Below are positions 54,545 to 62,285 of a DNA stretch of 64,000 nucleotides, one piece after another. Source of the stretch: Lachnospiraceae bacterium. GTDB taxonomy: Bacteria > Bacillota > Clostridia > Lachnospirales > Lachnospiraceae. The notes under the pieces are model-generated. The model ran no database searches, was not told the DNA's origin, and saw only the letters and a program-made list of their open reading frames with translations. The position numbers and the translations under genes are program-made. The stretch spans positions 79,882 to 143,881 of the forward strand of contig JAKSRM010000004.1 in NCBI GenBank assembly GCA_024403615.1, in the 5' to 3' direction. Positions within the stretch are counted from its first letter, which is position 1. Each line of letters starts with the position of its first letter.

Positions 54545-55651
54545 CTATTTTCCAAATCTTCCCAATAGTTCTCGCACTTCTACGCGCGAGAGCTTCCGTT
54601 CCACATAGTTTCCGAAATCCATCGGCAAAATAAACGAGATTTCATCGCCGGCATTTTTCTTGTCATGAGTCATGATTTCAATCCAGCGGTCTGGGTCTAC
54701 AACCAACGAAGCTGCTACAAAGTCTCCATCAGACGCAGACGACTCGTTCTCCGCGCTCATCAGCAATCCGCAGGCGGTAACTTCCGCTTGCAACGTTTCC
54801 AAAAGAGACTCTTTGCAAAGCCTCAATTTCACAGCCATAGCTGCCTCAATCAAAAGTCCGTTGGCAACCGCTTTGCCATGAGGGATGGAATAACCACTGG
54901 CCTTTTCGATGCAATGGCCTATGGTGTGCCCAGCGTTCAAAACGTTACGGATTCCTTTTTTATCTAATTCGTCCTCGCTGACGATTTTACTTTTATATTC
55001 AATGCAGGCGGTAATGATTTCTTCGAGTCGTGTCTCAATATTGCCTCCGGCCAGCACCTCAGAAAATCCCAATCCTGCAATAGCGTCCGTCTTAATCACT
55101 TCGCCCAGGCCTTCTGCAAAAACTTCCGATGGTAAAGTCTCTAAAGCGTCCAAATCACAGATTACCGAAATCGGTTGCCAAAACGCACCGGCGAGATTCT
55201 TTCCTTTCTCCAAATCGACCGCTGTTTTTCCGCCGACAGAAGAATCTACCATGGCCAGCAAAGTGGTCGGCACCTGAACGTAATCGATGCCACGCATATA
55301 AACCGAAGCCGCAAATCCGGCCAGATCTCCTACCACACCTCCGCCAAGAGCGATAATCACATCGCCTCTCTGCAAGCCGCTTTTCGCCAAGAAGTTCAGC
55401 ACGCTCTCCAGGGTCTGGAAATTCTTGCTTTGTTCGCCTGCCGGGAAAGCAAAGCTACAAACCGTAAAGCCTGCGTCCGCAAGGCTCGCTATGACGCGGT
55501 CGCCATATAAAGCGAATACTGTTGCGTCAGAAATAACTGCCGCTTTCGAAGCACCGCTTGCCTCGCGAACCAGGGGCCCTATTTCGTCTAATAAGCCCCG
55601 TCCTACGTTTACACTGTATTCTTTTTCAACGTTTACACGTATCGTCTTCAT
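54545..55651 (-). CDS. aroB: 3-dehydroquinate synthase
   Basis: 368 aa, normal length. It converts DAHP to 3-dehydroquinate using NAD and a metal. Motifs: PAGEQSKNFQTLE, ALGGGVVGDLAGFAASVYMRG, PTTLLAMVDSSVGGKTAVD, EGLGEVIKTDA and LNAGHTIGHCIEKASGYSIPHG with the metal-binding His residues. It follows aroF by 62 bp; that gap contains two CGGATAG motifs. Residues 290-305 hold a Ser/Glu-rich insert. Confidence 0.96.
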   Translation of the reverse strand: MKTIRVNVEKEYSVNVGRGLLDEIGPLVREASGASKAAVISDATVFALYGDRVIASLADAGFTVCSFAFPAGEQSKNFQTLESVLNFLAKSGLQRGDVIIALGGGVVGDLAGFAASVYMRGIDYVQVPTTLLAMVDSSVGGKTAVDLEKGKNLAGAFWQPISVICDLDALETLPSEVFAEGLGEVIKTDAIAGLGFSEVLAGGNIETRLEEIITACIEYKSKIVSEDELDKKGIRNVLNAGHTIGHCIEKASGYSIPHGKAVANGLLIEAAMAVKLRLCKESLLETLQAEVTACGLLMSAENESSASDGDFVAASLVVDPDRWIEIMTHDKKNAGDEISFILPMDFGNYVERKLSRVEVRELLGRFGK

Positions 55652-55713
55652 TGCCTAAATTTGTGCGCGTAGTCGCGCTCTATCGCGAAAAACTATCCGC
55701 TTTTCTATCCGCG

Positions 55714-56526
55714 CTAAATACTAGCCTTAAATTCCACTGTCTTCTTTACAGCGGTGATGAGTTCCTTCAACTCTGCTCCGTTCAGCTGCTGTTCTGCGTC
55801 TGAAAGAGCTTTGCATGGTTCCGGATGCATCTCAATCTCCAGGCCGTCTGCGCCTGCCATAACTGCTGCCAGGCTCATCGGCTTAATCATTTCCCTGCGG
55901 CCCGTGGCATGAGACGGATCCACAATTACCGGCAGATGGGTCAGGTCCTTCAGCGCCGCTACTGCGCTAAGATCTAGGGTGTTGCGGGTGTAAGTCTCAT
56001 AGGTGCGGATGCCACGCTCGCAAAGACAAACCTCCTTGTTGCCGCCAGCCAAAATGTACTCGGCGCAATTCAAGAGTTCCTCGATGGTGGCGTTAGTTCC
56101 ACGCTTCAGCAGAACCGGTTTCCGAATTTTGCCAACCTCTTCCAAAAGAGAAAAGTTCTGCATGTTCCGGGCGCCAATCTGAATCACATCCGCATACTCC
56201 GCAACCAGAGCAACGTCGCGAGTATCTACCACTTCCGTGATGACCGGAAGGCCGCAAGCCTCGCCCGCTTTTTTCAGATACTTCAAGCCTTCCTCGCCTA
56301 AGCCCTGGAAGGAGTAAGGCGAAGTGCGCGGCTTGTAAGCGCCGCCGCGAAGCATGTTCGCCCCAGCTTCTTTCACCAGACGAGCAGCCTCTAAGATCTG
56401 CTCCTCCGACTCCACGCTGCAAGGTCCCGCGATGATTAAAAAGTCTTCGCCAATATTTATATTTCCAACTTTGAAGCAGGTTCTTTCGCCGCTTGCCGAA
56501 AGAGCCGCCAGTTTCAAACCGTCCAT
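55714..56526 (-). CDS. aroF: DAHP synthase, type I-beta
   Basis: 270 aa. It joins PEP and erythrose-4-phosphate, the entry step of the shikimate pathway. Motifs: LIIAGPCSVES (metal Cys), LRGGAYKPRTSPYSFQGLG, PVLLKRGTNATIEELL and PVIVDPSHATGRREM. It has only the short catalytic core without the N-terminal ferredoxin-like regulatory domain of the Thermotoga enzyme, so feedback inhibition by aromatic amino acids is probably absent. A GAGG lies 11 nt upstream of the ATG. First gene of aroF-aroB. Confidence 0.94.
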   Translation of the reverse strand: MDGLKLAALSASGERTCFKVGNINIGEDFLIIAGPCSVESEEQILEAARLVKEAGANMLRGGAYKPRTSPYSFQGLGEEGLKYLKKAGEACGLPVITEVVDTRDVALVAEYADVIQIGARNMQNFSLLEEVGKIRKPVLLKRGTNATIEELLNCAEYILAGGNKEVCLCERGIRTYETYTRNTLDLSAVAALKDLTHLPVIVDPSHATGRREMIKPMSLAAVMAGADGLEIEMHPEPCKALSDAEQQLNGAELKELITAVKKTVEFKASI

Positions 56527-56635
56527 GGATTGTCTGCCTCTTTTCCTAGAATGCCAAACTGCCGCAATATCGCAGCTAACTATATATGATACTACAAATC
56601 CTCAGAAATAGCATAAAAATAATTCTGAAAACATC

Positions 56636-56664
56636 TTGTGTTTACATTTTTGCTATGATATATT
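56636..56664 (+). promoter_or_regulatory. Upstream promoter of the toxin-antitoxin remnant
   Basis: TTGTGT (56636-56641), 17-bp spacer ending TGA, TATATT (56659-56664). It shares ATTTTTGCTAT with the second promoter 118 bp downstream. Confidence 0.5.
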
Positions 56665-56753
56665 GAGTCCTCCAAGGAATTTCTCCTGCATATTTCCTCT
56701 TATCTAATTTTTATTTTCACCCCAAATCACATTACATTTTTCTGCAACCATCA

Positions 56754-56782
56754 TTGACTATTGAACGCATTTTTGCTATCAT
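56754..56782 (+). promoter_or_regulatory. Main promoter of the toxin-antitoxin remnant
   Basis: TTGACT (56754-56759), 17-bp spacer, TATCAT (56777-56782), then AAGGAGG at 56801-56807 before the TTG start of the toxin remnant. Confidence 0.7.
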
Positions 56783-56819
56783 CTGCTTGTGTCCTTATTG
56801 AAGGAGGTATATTTAACCA

Positions 56820-57018
56820 TTGTATAACATTGAATTTTATTCAACGTCGGAAGGATATTCTGAACTATGGAATTTTCTCGATGACCTGCAACAACGTGCA
56901 ACGACAAATAAAGAAAACTCAAAAAACGCCTTCACGAGAGTTGAAAAAAGCAATAGCTGAACGTGCAGATTGGATATCCAGAAAGGAGTCACCTTATGGC
57001 AACCTGGACAGAATATAA
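56820..57018 (+). pseudogene. Truncated HigB/Gp49-like toxin gene with internal deletion
   Basis: From the TTG at 56820, the first frame reads LYNIEFYSTSEGYSELWNFL and continues to TTNKE, the N-terminus of phage Gp49-like (RelE-superfamily) toxins. The typical C-terminus, KKTQKTPSRELKKAIAERAD, occurs immediately afterwards but in another frame (ending at the stop at 57018). About 60-70 codons of the usual 110-120 aa are missing at the junction near 56910, and the first frame stops at 56960. The toxin is therefore presumably inactive. Its 3' end overlaps the antitoxin start, the normal arrangement of higBA-type modules. Confidence 0.8.
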
Positions 57019-57292
57019 AAACCATGTAAGAGAAACCAACCCTGAAATTGCTGCAGATATTGATGAGGCAGAAGCCCTTTCTAAAATTGTTGGTGCAATG
57101 ATTGAGCAACGGCACAATTTAAATCTCTCCCAAAGAGAGCTGGCAAAGCTATGCGGCCTTCCGCAATCCTCCGTTGCAAGAATTGAAGCTGGAACTACTT
57201 CTCCTAATCTCAATACCTTGCTAAAGCTCTTTTCCCAGCTGGGATTAGGCTTGTCCGTCATTCCGATAAAAGAGAAAACTCTTGATCAATAA
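56996..57292 (+). CDS. XRE-family antitoxin (HigA-like), now without functional toxin
   Basis: 98 aa from the ATG at 56996, preceded by AAAGGAG; an in-frame ATG at 56963 lacks support. The helix-turn-helix covers about residues 44-64: LSQRELAKLCGLPQSSVARIE, shown here only in part, with GTTSPNLNTLLKLFSQLG after it. It should bind its own promoter region. It overlaps the end of the broken toxin gene by 23 bp. Intact and followed by a strong terminator. Confidence 0.88.
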   Translation: MATWTEYKNHVRETNPEIAADIDEAEALSKIVGAMIEQRHNLNLSQRELAKLCGLPQSSVARIEAGTTSPNLNTLLKLFSQLGLGLSVIPIKEKTLDQ

Positions 57293-57294
57293 TT

Positions 57295-57324
57295 AAAGAC
57301 TACCGTCAGGTAGTCTTTTTCTTT
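57295..57324. terminator. Terminator between antitoxin and vanZ-like gene
   Basis: AAAGACTACC (57295-57304), loop GTCA, GGTAGTCTTT (57309-57318), followed by TTCTTTT. The last codons and stop of the convergent vanZ-like gene lie inside the hairpin. Confidence 0.9.
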
Positions 57325-57746
57325 TCCGGTATGGCCATAAACACCAGCCCCGCAACCGTCACGCCGCTGAGGTCAATCATCATATCTAAAAATTCCATGC
57401 TCCGGCCCGGCGAGAAGAACTGGATGCCTTCGTCGATAAAAGCAACCACCAGCCCGAACGCCAGAAGAATCAGGAACTTGACGATTCTCTTCCGGCCCTT
57501 CAATTTCCACCGACACCATAACGCAGCCTCGCAGCCCAGGACGAAGTATTCCGTGGCGTGGGCCAGCTTCCGTACCAGATGGGCCGTCACGTTTCCCGGC
57601 CCTGTAAATAATTCCAGGAACGGGCGCACCAGATCCATAACCCAGGAGCTTTCGGACGCAGACGTGGATGCCGGCAGCACCGATTGTCCCCAGATAAAGA
57701 GGATGGTTAGGATTATTAAGATGGTGAGTGGGATGTGTTTTTTCAT
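57306..57746 (-). CDS. VanZ-like membrane protein
   Basis: 146 aa, with about four hydrophobic segments (7-24, 60-78, 90-106, 122-140). Characteristic VanZ motifs: RKLAHATEYFVLGCEA and DEGIQFFSPGRSMEFLDMMIDLSGV. VanZ proteins affect sensitivity to teicoplanin or other surface-active antibiotics in some hosts; the mechanism is unknown. No van cluster is present. No ribosome site is visible before the ATG. Its stop is embedded in the terminator shared with the antitoxin gene. Confidence 0.88.
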   Translation of the reverse strand: MKKHIPLTILIILTILFIWGQSVLPASTSASESSWVMDLVRPFLELFTGPGNVTAHLVRKLAHATEYFVLGCEAALWCRWKLKGRKRIVKFLILLAFGLVVAFIDEGIQFFSPGRSMEFLDMMIDLSGVTVAGLVFMAIPEKKKTT

Positions 57747-57810
57747 AGAAATATGGAGTTTAAGTCTGCCAAACGTTGTGATTTTATAAAACGATTAATA
57801 CGTATTTTTA

Positions 57811-58620
57811 TCATTTTTGCTTTTTATTTATACTAATAGAATCCTCCTGTAACGTTACATTTTTAATAATGTGAAGTTCAGAACTTATTACTTCGCATTT
57901 CTTGTAATTAAATATTGTATAATTTATTCCGTTATTTTTATCGTGATCGGATTTTGTACTATATTTTGACCTAAACCCAATTCCATCAAATCCTAATTTT
58001 TGACAATATGCTGCAACATATTGCGAAAAAATATACTCTTTTTCAGAATAACCTTGAGAAAGCTGTTCCTGTATCGTTTCAATAATCCCCTTTTTAAGCA
58101 TATCATTATCATCTGTAATCACTAAACTCATATCAGCAATTTTTAACGACTTTTTGCATTGAATCTTTGCTACACTCAATAATTCTCCATAGGCTGGATT
58201 CAATTCCTTCATGCTAGTTTTAAGATCAGAAGACGTATAAAGTACTCTTATTCCATTTGGATTCATTCTTCCATATGAAGGCCAATCTTTATGTTCGTTA
58301 ACAAATGATTCCTTTGCATCATATCCTTCAAACTGTTGTCCTACTGTAATTCCATTCTTTCTTTCTTCCTTATCCGCTTCATTGTAAATTCTTGACCTAA
58401 ATAATATTGTGTCCGGCTCTATTGTTTTTTCACATTTGTCTAAAATTTCTTTCAAGATGAGCAAAAAACTATCGTCTGTAAAAAATCGATTATTATGCAA
58501 AAGTTTTTCATTTACTTCAAATACAGATTTTCTTCCTGCTAAATAATTAGCCGCTTCTGATAATTTTGAATTAGTACTTTTATTTTCTATGTTCTTATTT
58601 TCTTCTTTTTTATTTCCCAT
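57811..58620 (-). CDS. RES-domain protein (putative NAD-targeting toxin-like)
   Basis: 269 aa, AT-rich. A charged N-terminal region (1-65) precedes a RES-like domain: Arg75 in TILFRSRIY, SYGRMNPNGIRVLYTS with Tyr128, Glu139 in SMKELNPAYG, and Ser218 in FDGIGFRSKYS. The R-Y-E-S set matches the active-site residues of RES toxins that degrade NAD. The expected neighbouring Xre/MbcA antitoxin is missing; the nearest XRE gene is on the other strand at 57 kb and belongs to a HigBA module. The long N-terminal extension differs from compact RES toxins. Probably part of the acquired AT-rich segment. Confidence 0.7.
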   Translation of the reverse strand: MGNKKEENKNIENKSTNSKLSEAANYLAGRKSVFEVNEKLLHNNRFFTDDSFLLILKEILDKCEKTIEPDTILFRSRIYNEADKEERKNGITVGQQFEGYDAKESFVNEHKDWPSYGRMNPNGIRVLYTSSDLKTSMKELNPAYGELLSVAKIQCKKSLKIADMSLVITDDNDMLKKGIIETIQEQLSQGYSEKEYIFSQYVAAYCQKLGFDGIGFRSKYSTKSDHDKNNGINYTIFNYKKCEVISSELHIIKNVTLQEDSISINKKQK

Positions 58621-58681
58621 TATTTTCTGATTATCCTTTCTCTTTATTATTGTTATTTAATAATGACACATTATTTGAATT

Positions 58682-58706
58682 AAAGCGCTGGATCAACCAG
58701 CGCTTT
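58682..58706 (-). terminator. Terminator after the lipoprotein gene
   Basis: AAAGCGCTGG (58682-58691) pairs with CCAGCGCTTT (58697-58706), 5-nt loop; TTTAATT follows on the minus strand. Confidence 0.82.
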
Positions 58707-58739
58707 ATATATCATGCTATCAGAGTTGCCGTTCGAACA

Positions 58740-59579
58740 TTACTTCGCATACTCAAATCCATAGTCTTCTACTAAATACTGAAGAATAACATTAACATCT
58801 TCCTGCATAGCACAGCAGGTATAGTAGTCTTCTTCAGACAAGTTCTCTTGATCAAAGGTATAATCATTAATGCGAATTTCAACATCTTCACCATCAACAT
58901 TCATTGTACCCAATAAATATCCATCGCCACCATTGAAGGTCAAATCAAAAAGAGGCACTTCTTCATCTGCAGTCTGACCGGCAAATTTAACAACATAAGG
59001 GTCATCATTTACGACCTTTACAATTGCGATATCTTTCCATTTAGCAGGATAAGAAAGCACGCCATATTTTGTCTCAATTCCGTAAATACTTGTATCTTCC
59101 GGTTCTGTATTCTGTTCATCGCCAACTAAAACAAATCCATTATTCTCGATTAATTTCGAAATGATTACATTAACGTCTTCTTCCATAGCGCAGCAATCTA
59201 GATATTCTGCTTCGCTCATTGCCTGCTGATCAATCTCATAATCTTTAACAAAAACGTCTACTTCCTGGCCATCTACATTCATTGATCCCAGCTTATATCC
59301 ATCACCACCGCCAAAAGTCAATTCAAATAAAAGAATATCCCCTTTTTCTGTGGTTCGATAATACTTTACAGTATATGGATTACCCTCCACAATTTCCGTC
59401 TTTACGACATCTTTCCATTTGTCTGGATACTCAAGATTGGCGTACTTTGTTTCAATGCTGAAGTTTCGCTCAGCAACAGAATAAAAATTGTTTTCAGGTA
59501 ATTCATTTTTGGCTCCGCATCCAATTAACATTATTAATACGCCTAATAACATTAATGTGTATATTACTTTTGCTTTCAT
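58740..59579 (-). CDS. Lipoprotein with two tandem homologous domains
   Basis: 279 aa. The signal peptide ends in lipobox LIGC (Cys21), so it is lipid-anchored outside the membrane. Two copies of about 108 residues follow (42-149 and 168-275), each with IETKY..L.YP.KWKD, ELTF or DLTF-GGDGY-LG.MNVDG, and ending CCAMxEDVNVI. The paired Cys (129-130 and 255-256) recur exactly. No known family recognised. The ATG is 5 bp after the flippase stop, so it belongs to the glycan operon, perhaps as a glycan or cell-wall associated factor. Confidence 0.75.
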   Translation of the reverse strand: MKAKVIYTLMLLGVLIMLIGCGAKNELPENNFYSVAERNFSIETKYANLEYPDKWKDVVKTEIVEGNPYTVKYYRTTEKGDILLFELTFGGGDGYKLGSMNVDGQEVDVFVKDYEIDQQAMSEAEYLDCCAMEEDVNVIISKLIENNGFVLVGDEQNTEPEDTSIYGIETKYGVLSYPAKWKDIAIVKVVNDDPYVVKFAGQTADEEVPLFDLTFNGGDGYLLGTMNVDGEDVEIRINDYTFDQENLSEEDYYTCCAMQEDVNVILQYLVEDYGFEYAK

Positions 59580-59584
59580 CTCTT

Positions 59585-61144
59585 CTAACAGTTCTCCTTT
59601 TTATTCTTTTTTTTCACAATACGCTTTGCAATGCTAACAATATATTTAAATTCATCTGTTTTTCTCCAAAGAGCCCAAAATACTAAACCACAAAACACTA
59701 TGCAAGAAATGGCAACAATAAGCCATGAAATAATGTGAATTCCCATTTTGGCAAATATGAAAACGGATAATAATTTCATAACAACACATATCAAAACAAA
59801 TAAAAGAAAGCGAAACAAGTAAGGAAAAAAATAAGATTTCAAAGGACGGCCAAACCAGTTTTTAAATAAAACTGTTGCATCCATCCACATTCTTCCAGAA
59901 ATAAAGCAAACCGTTGTCCCTATAAATACTCCAGTAATACCAAGGGGTGTATATTTTACCAGTACTATAGAAAAAACAATATTGACAATACCTTCAATTA
60001 AAGCTCGATAACGGTTTTTGTAATGCATCTCGCCTTTAGCGCTCATAAAATTGGCGACACTGTTTTGATTTGCTGTTATATAAAAATTTAATACAATAAC
60101 TCCCACTGTGAATTCTGAGAGGCAATATTCCGTTCCGATCCATAGTGATACAAACGGAGATGCTAAACAAAATAAACACACGGATACAGCGCAAACAATC
60201 ATGTAATTTGCCATATTAAGCTTTTTAAACAGTGCATATGAATTGTCATTATTCTTAAAAACAGCATAATTACCAACTGATGCAGTAATACTTGAGAAAA
60301 TCAAATAAATAATGATATCCAAATTTGAATAAATCATGTTGTAATTAGAATACAAGCCCAAAATTCCAGTACTAATAAATGCAGAAATAAGTATGCTATC
60401 AGTACTAGTCACTATAGTTTGTCCAAACTTAGTAAAAATAGTAGAAGACATATACTTCACTATTTTTGACTTCTCTTCTTTATCAAGCACAGCATGAGGA
60501 ATACGATTGATGTAGCTATATTTTTTATTAACAATCACGGTTACAACAATATTAGATGCTAAAGTGATGCATACTTCAAAAGATAGATATGCGATATAAT
60601 TATGAGTTAAAAACAAAATTCCTATTAATCCAGCACATCTAATAATTCGAAAAATGATATCAATCTTTGAACAAATATCAGATCTTTGATCAGCGGTTAA
60701 TACAGTCCTATGATATGCTAAAAAATAGGACACCGCCGTGTTCGCAACAGAAAGCCAGTATATCACTATTAAATTATCAATATTATTCGGAAGATTTATT
60801 ATTTTCCCAAGAAAAGGAGTCAATGCCAGCCCCACGCCACAGACGACAATACCTATTATGGCATATACTCGTCTGTACAATTGCATAAGAGCTGCTACTT
60901 TTTCATTATCATGTTCAGCTAAAGGTTTATATAATAAAAAGGCTATTGCCGGTCCAACCCCCAGTTCTAGCAAAGATAAAACATTCAATATACCAGTAAA
61001 CAATCCGCTTAATCCTAAATATTCTGTTCCTAACGTTTGAATAAAGACCGTCCTAAGAACAAACGCTAAAATAACATCAAAAAACTTGTATATAAAGGAA
61101 AACGCTATATTTCTAGTTGCTTTTTTTACTCGTCCTTCTTCCAT
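59585..61144 (-). CDS. Polysaccharide flippase (Wzx-like)
   Basis: 519 aa with about 12-14 transmembrane segments and a basic C-terminal tail. It starts MEEGRVKKATRNIAFSFIYKF, as in MATE/MVF superfamily O-antigen or teichuronic-type exporters, and carries YLGLSGLFTGILNVLSLLELG typical of that family (shown as two adjacent parts: YLGLSGLFTG and ILNVLSLLELG). It would move lipid-linked oligosaccharide across the membrane. It lies downstream of two glycosyltransferases and upstream of a lipoprotein. AT-rich codon use suggests horizontal transfer of the whole cluster. Confidence 0.88.
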   Translation of the reverse strand: MEEGRVKKATRNIAFSFIYKFFDVILAFVLRTVFIQTLGTEYLGLSGLFTGILNVLSLLELGVGPAIAFLLYKPLAEHDNEKVAALMQLYRRVYAIIGIVVCGVGLALTPFLGKIINLPNNIDNLIVIYWLSVANTAVSYFLAYHRTVLTADQRSDICSKIDIIFRIIRCAGLIGILFLTHNYIAYLSFEVCITLASNIVVTVIVNKKYSYINRIPHAVLDKEEKSKIVKYMSSTIFTKFGQTIVTSTDSILISAFISTGILGLYSNYNMIYSNLDIIIYLIFSSITASVGNYAVFKNNDNSYALFKKLNMANYMIVCAVSVCLFCLASPFVSLWIGTEYCLSEFTVGVIVLNFYITANQNSVANFMSAKGEMHYKNRYRALIEGIVNIVFSIVLVKYTPLGITGVFIGTTVCFISGRMWMDATVLFKNWFGRPLKSYFFPYLFRFLLFVLICVVMKLLSVFIFAKMGIHIISWLIVAISCIVFCGLVFWALWRKTDEFKYIVSIAKRIVKKKNKKENC

Positions 61145-61239
61145 ATTAACATTCTCTAATAATAATGAAAAAGTATCTGATTTTATTTGAATAGTTCTAT
61201 ATAATTATTATATTATTTATTATCAGAGACTTTTAAAAT

Positions 61240-62277
61240 TTATGGCAATGCTTTTTTGATTATTATTATCATTTTTTTACAAATATTTTTTATTTTTCTA
61301 AAACAACCAATTAGGAAAAAATGAGGGATAATAGTAATTGTTTGGTGTTTTACAACATATTTTACTTTATCGTTAAATTCAATACTGTAACCATATTCCT
61401 TGGATAAACAGATATACGTTTCTCTAATCTGATTAATAAGGCTATGAAATAATAGGCGATTTTGTAAGAATCGATGAGTAACCAAGATTTTAACAGCACA
61501 GCTAGCCATCGCATTGATATCAAATGCCAAAACATCATTTTTAAGTCGTGGGTAATTTTCAATAATATAATCAGCAATGTGTTTTTCACACAATATTGCG
61601 TCTAAATCCTTCTTAGAAAAAGGAGAACGTTCAAGACTTCCCATTCTTGCATTTTGATGATACAAGCAATCTTTTATTCCAATTGTTTTTTGAGACCGGC
61701 TTAATAATTCGGGCATAATATAACGATCTTCACTTTTTCTCAGTTCAGTCGGAAAACGCAAATTCTCAAAAAGCTCTGACTTGAAAAATTTAGTCCACAT
61801 CATCGGAGTTATATTATGATTACATATAAAATTTTTTATTGCTTCGATATCAGTATCAAATGAAAATTCTTCACAAAAATGTGAAACATCTCTTATCCCG
61901 TTGGATAAAATATAGCCGAAGCAAATAATATCAGCCTTTGTAATTTCGGCTGTTTTTACTAATAAATCAATAGCTCCCAAATCCAGATAATCATCAGCAT
62001 CCACAAACAATATATTATCGCCTGTAATACGATCCAGCGCCACATTTCTGGCACTTCCTTGTCCACCATTAGTTTTATGAATAGCAATTATTCGATCATC
62101 TTTTTTTTCATATTCGTCACATATTTGAGAACACCTATCCGTAGACCCATCATCAACTAAGAATATTTCAAGATTCACATATGTCTGATTAATAATTGAT
62201 TCAATACATTTTTTTAAGTATTTATCAACATTATATATAGGGATAATAACACTGATTATTGGTTGCTTATTTTTCAT
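61240..62277 (-). CDS. Family 2 glycosyltransferase
   Basis: 345 aa. Clear GT-A fold: ISVIIPIYNVDKYLKKCIES, FLVDDGSTDRCSQICDEY, and the metal/nucleotide motif ILFVDADDYLDLGAIDLL. The C-terminal 120 residues are helical with a basic end. It likely adds a sugar to the lipid-linked repeat unit in the cytoplasm. It starts 8 bp after the GT4 gene, so translation is coupled. Sugar specificity unknown. Confidence 0.92.
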   Translation of the reverse strand: MKNKQPIISVIIPIYNVDKYLKKCIESIINQTYVNLEIFLVDDGSTDRCSQICDEYEKKDDRIIAIHKTNGGQGSARNVALDRITGDNILFVDADDYLDLGAIDLLVKTAEITKADIICFGYILSNGIRDVSHFCEEFSFDTDIEAIKNFICNHNITPMMWTKFFKSELFENLRFPTELRKSEDRYIMPELLSRSQKTIGIKDCLYHQNARMGSLERSPFSKKDLDAILCEKHIADYIIENYPRLKNDVLAFDINAMASCAVKILVTHRFLQNRLLFHSLINQIRETYICLSKEYGYSIEFNDKVKYVVKHQTITIIPHFFLIGCFRKIKNICKKMIIIIKKALP

Positions 62278-62285
62278 AAAACACT

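Noticed and set aside
56761..57018. An 85-codon ORF spanning the toxin region
   Set aside because: Its first 50 codons match nothing and run across the promoter and ribosome site. Only its end matches a HigB C-terminus, so it is a frameshifted remnant and not a gene.
56996..58620. XRE antitoxin and RES protein as one toxin-antitoxin pair
   Set aside because: They are on opposite strands with vanZ and a terminator between, and the XRE gene overlaps its own HigB-like toxin remnant.
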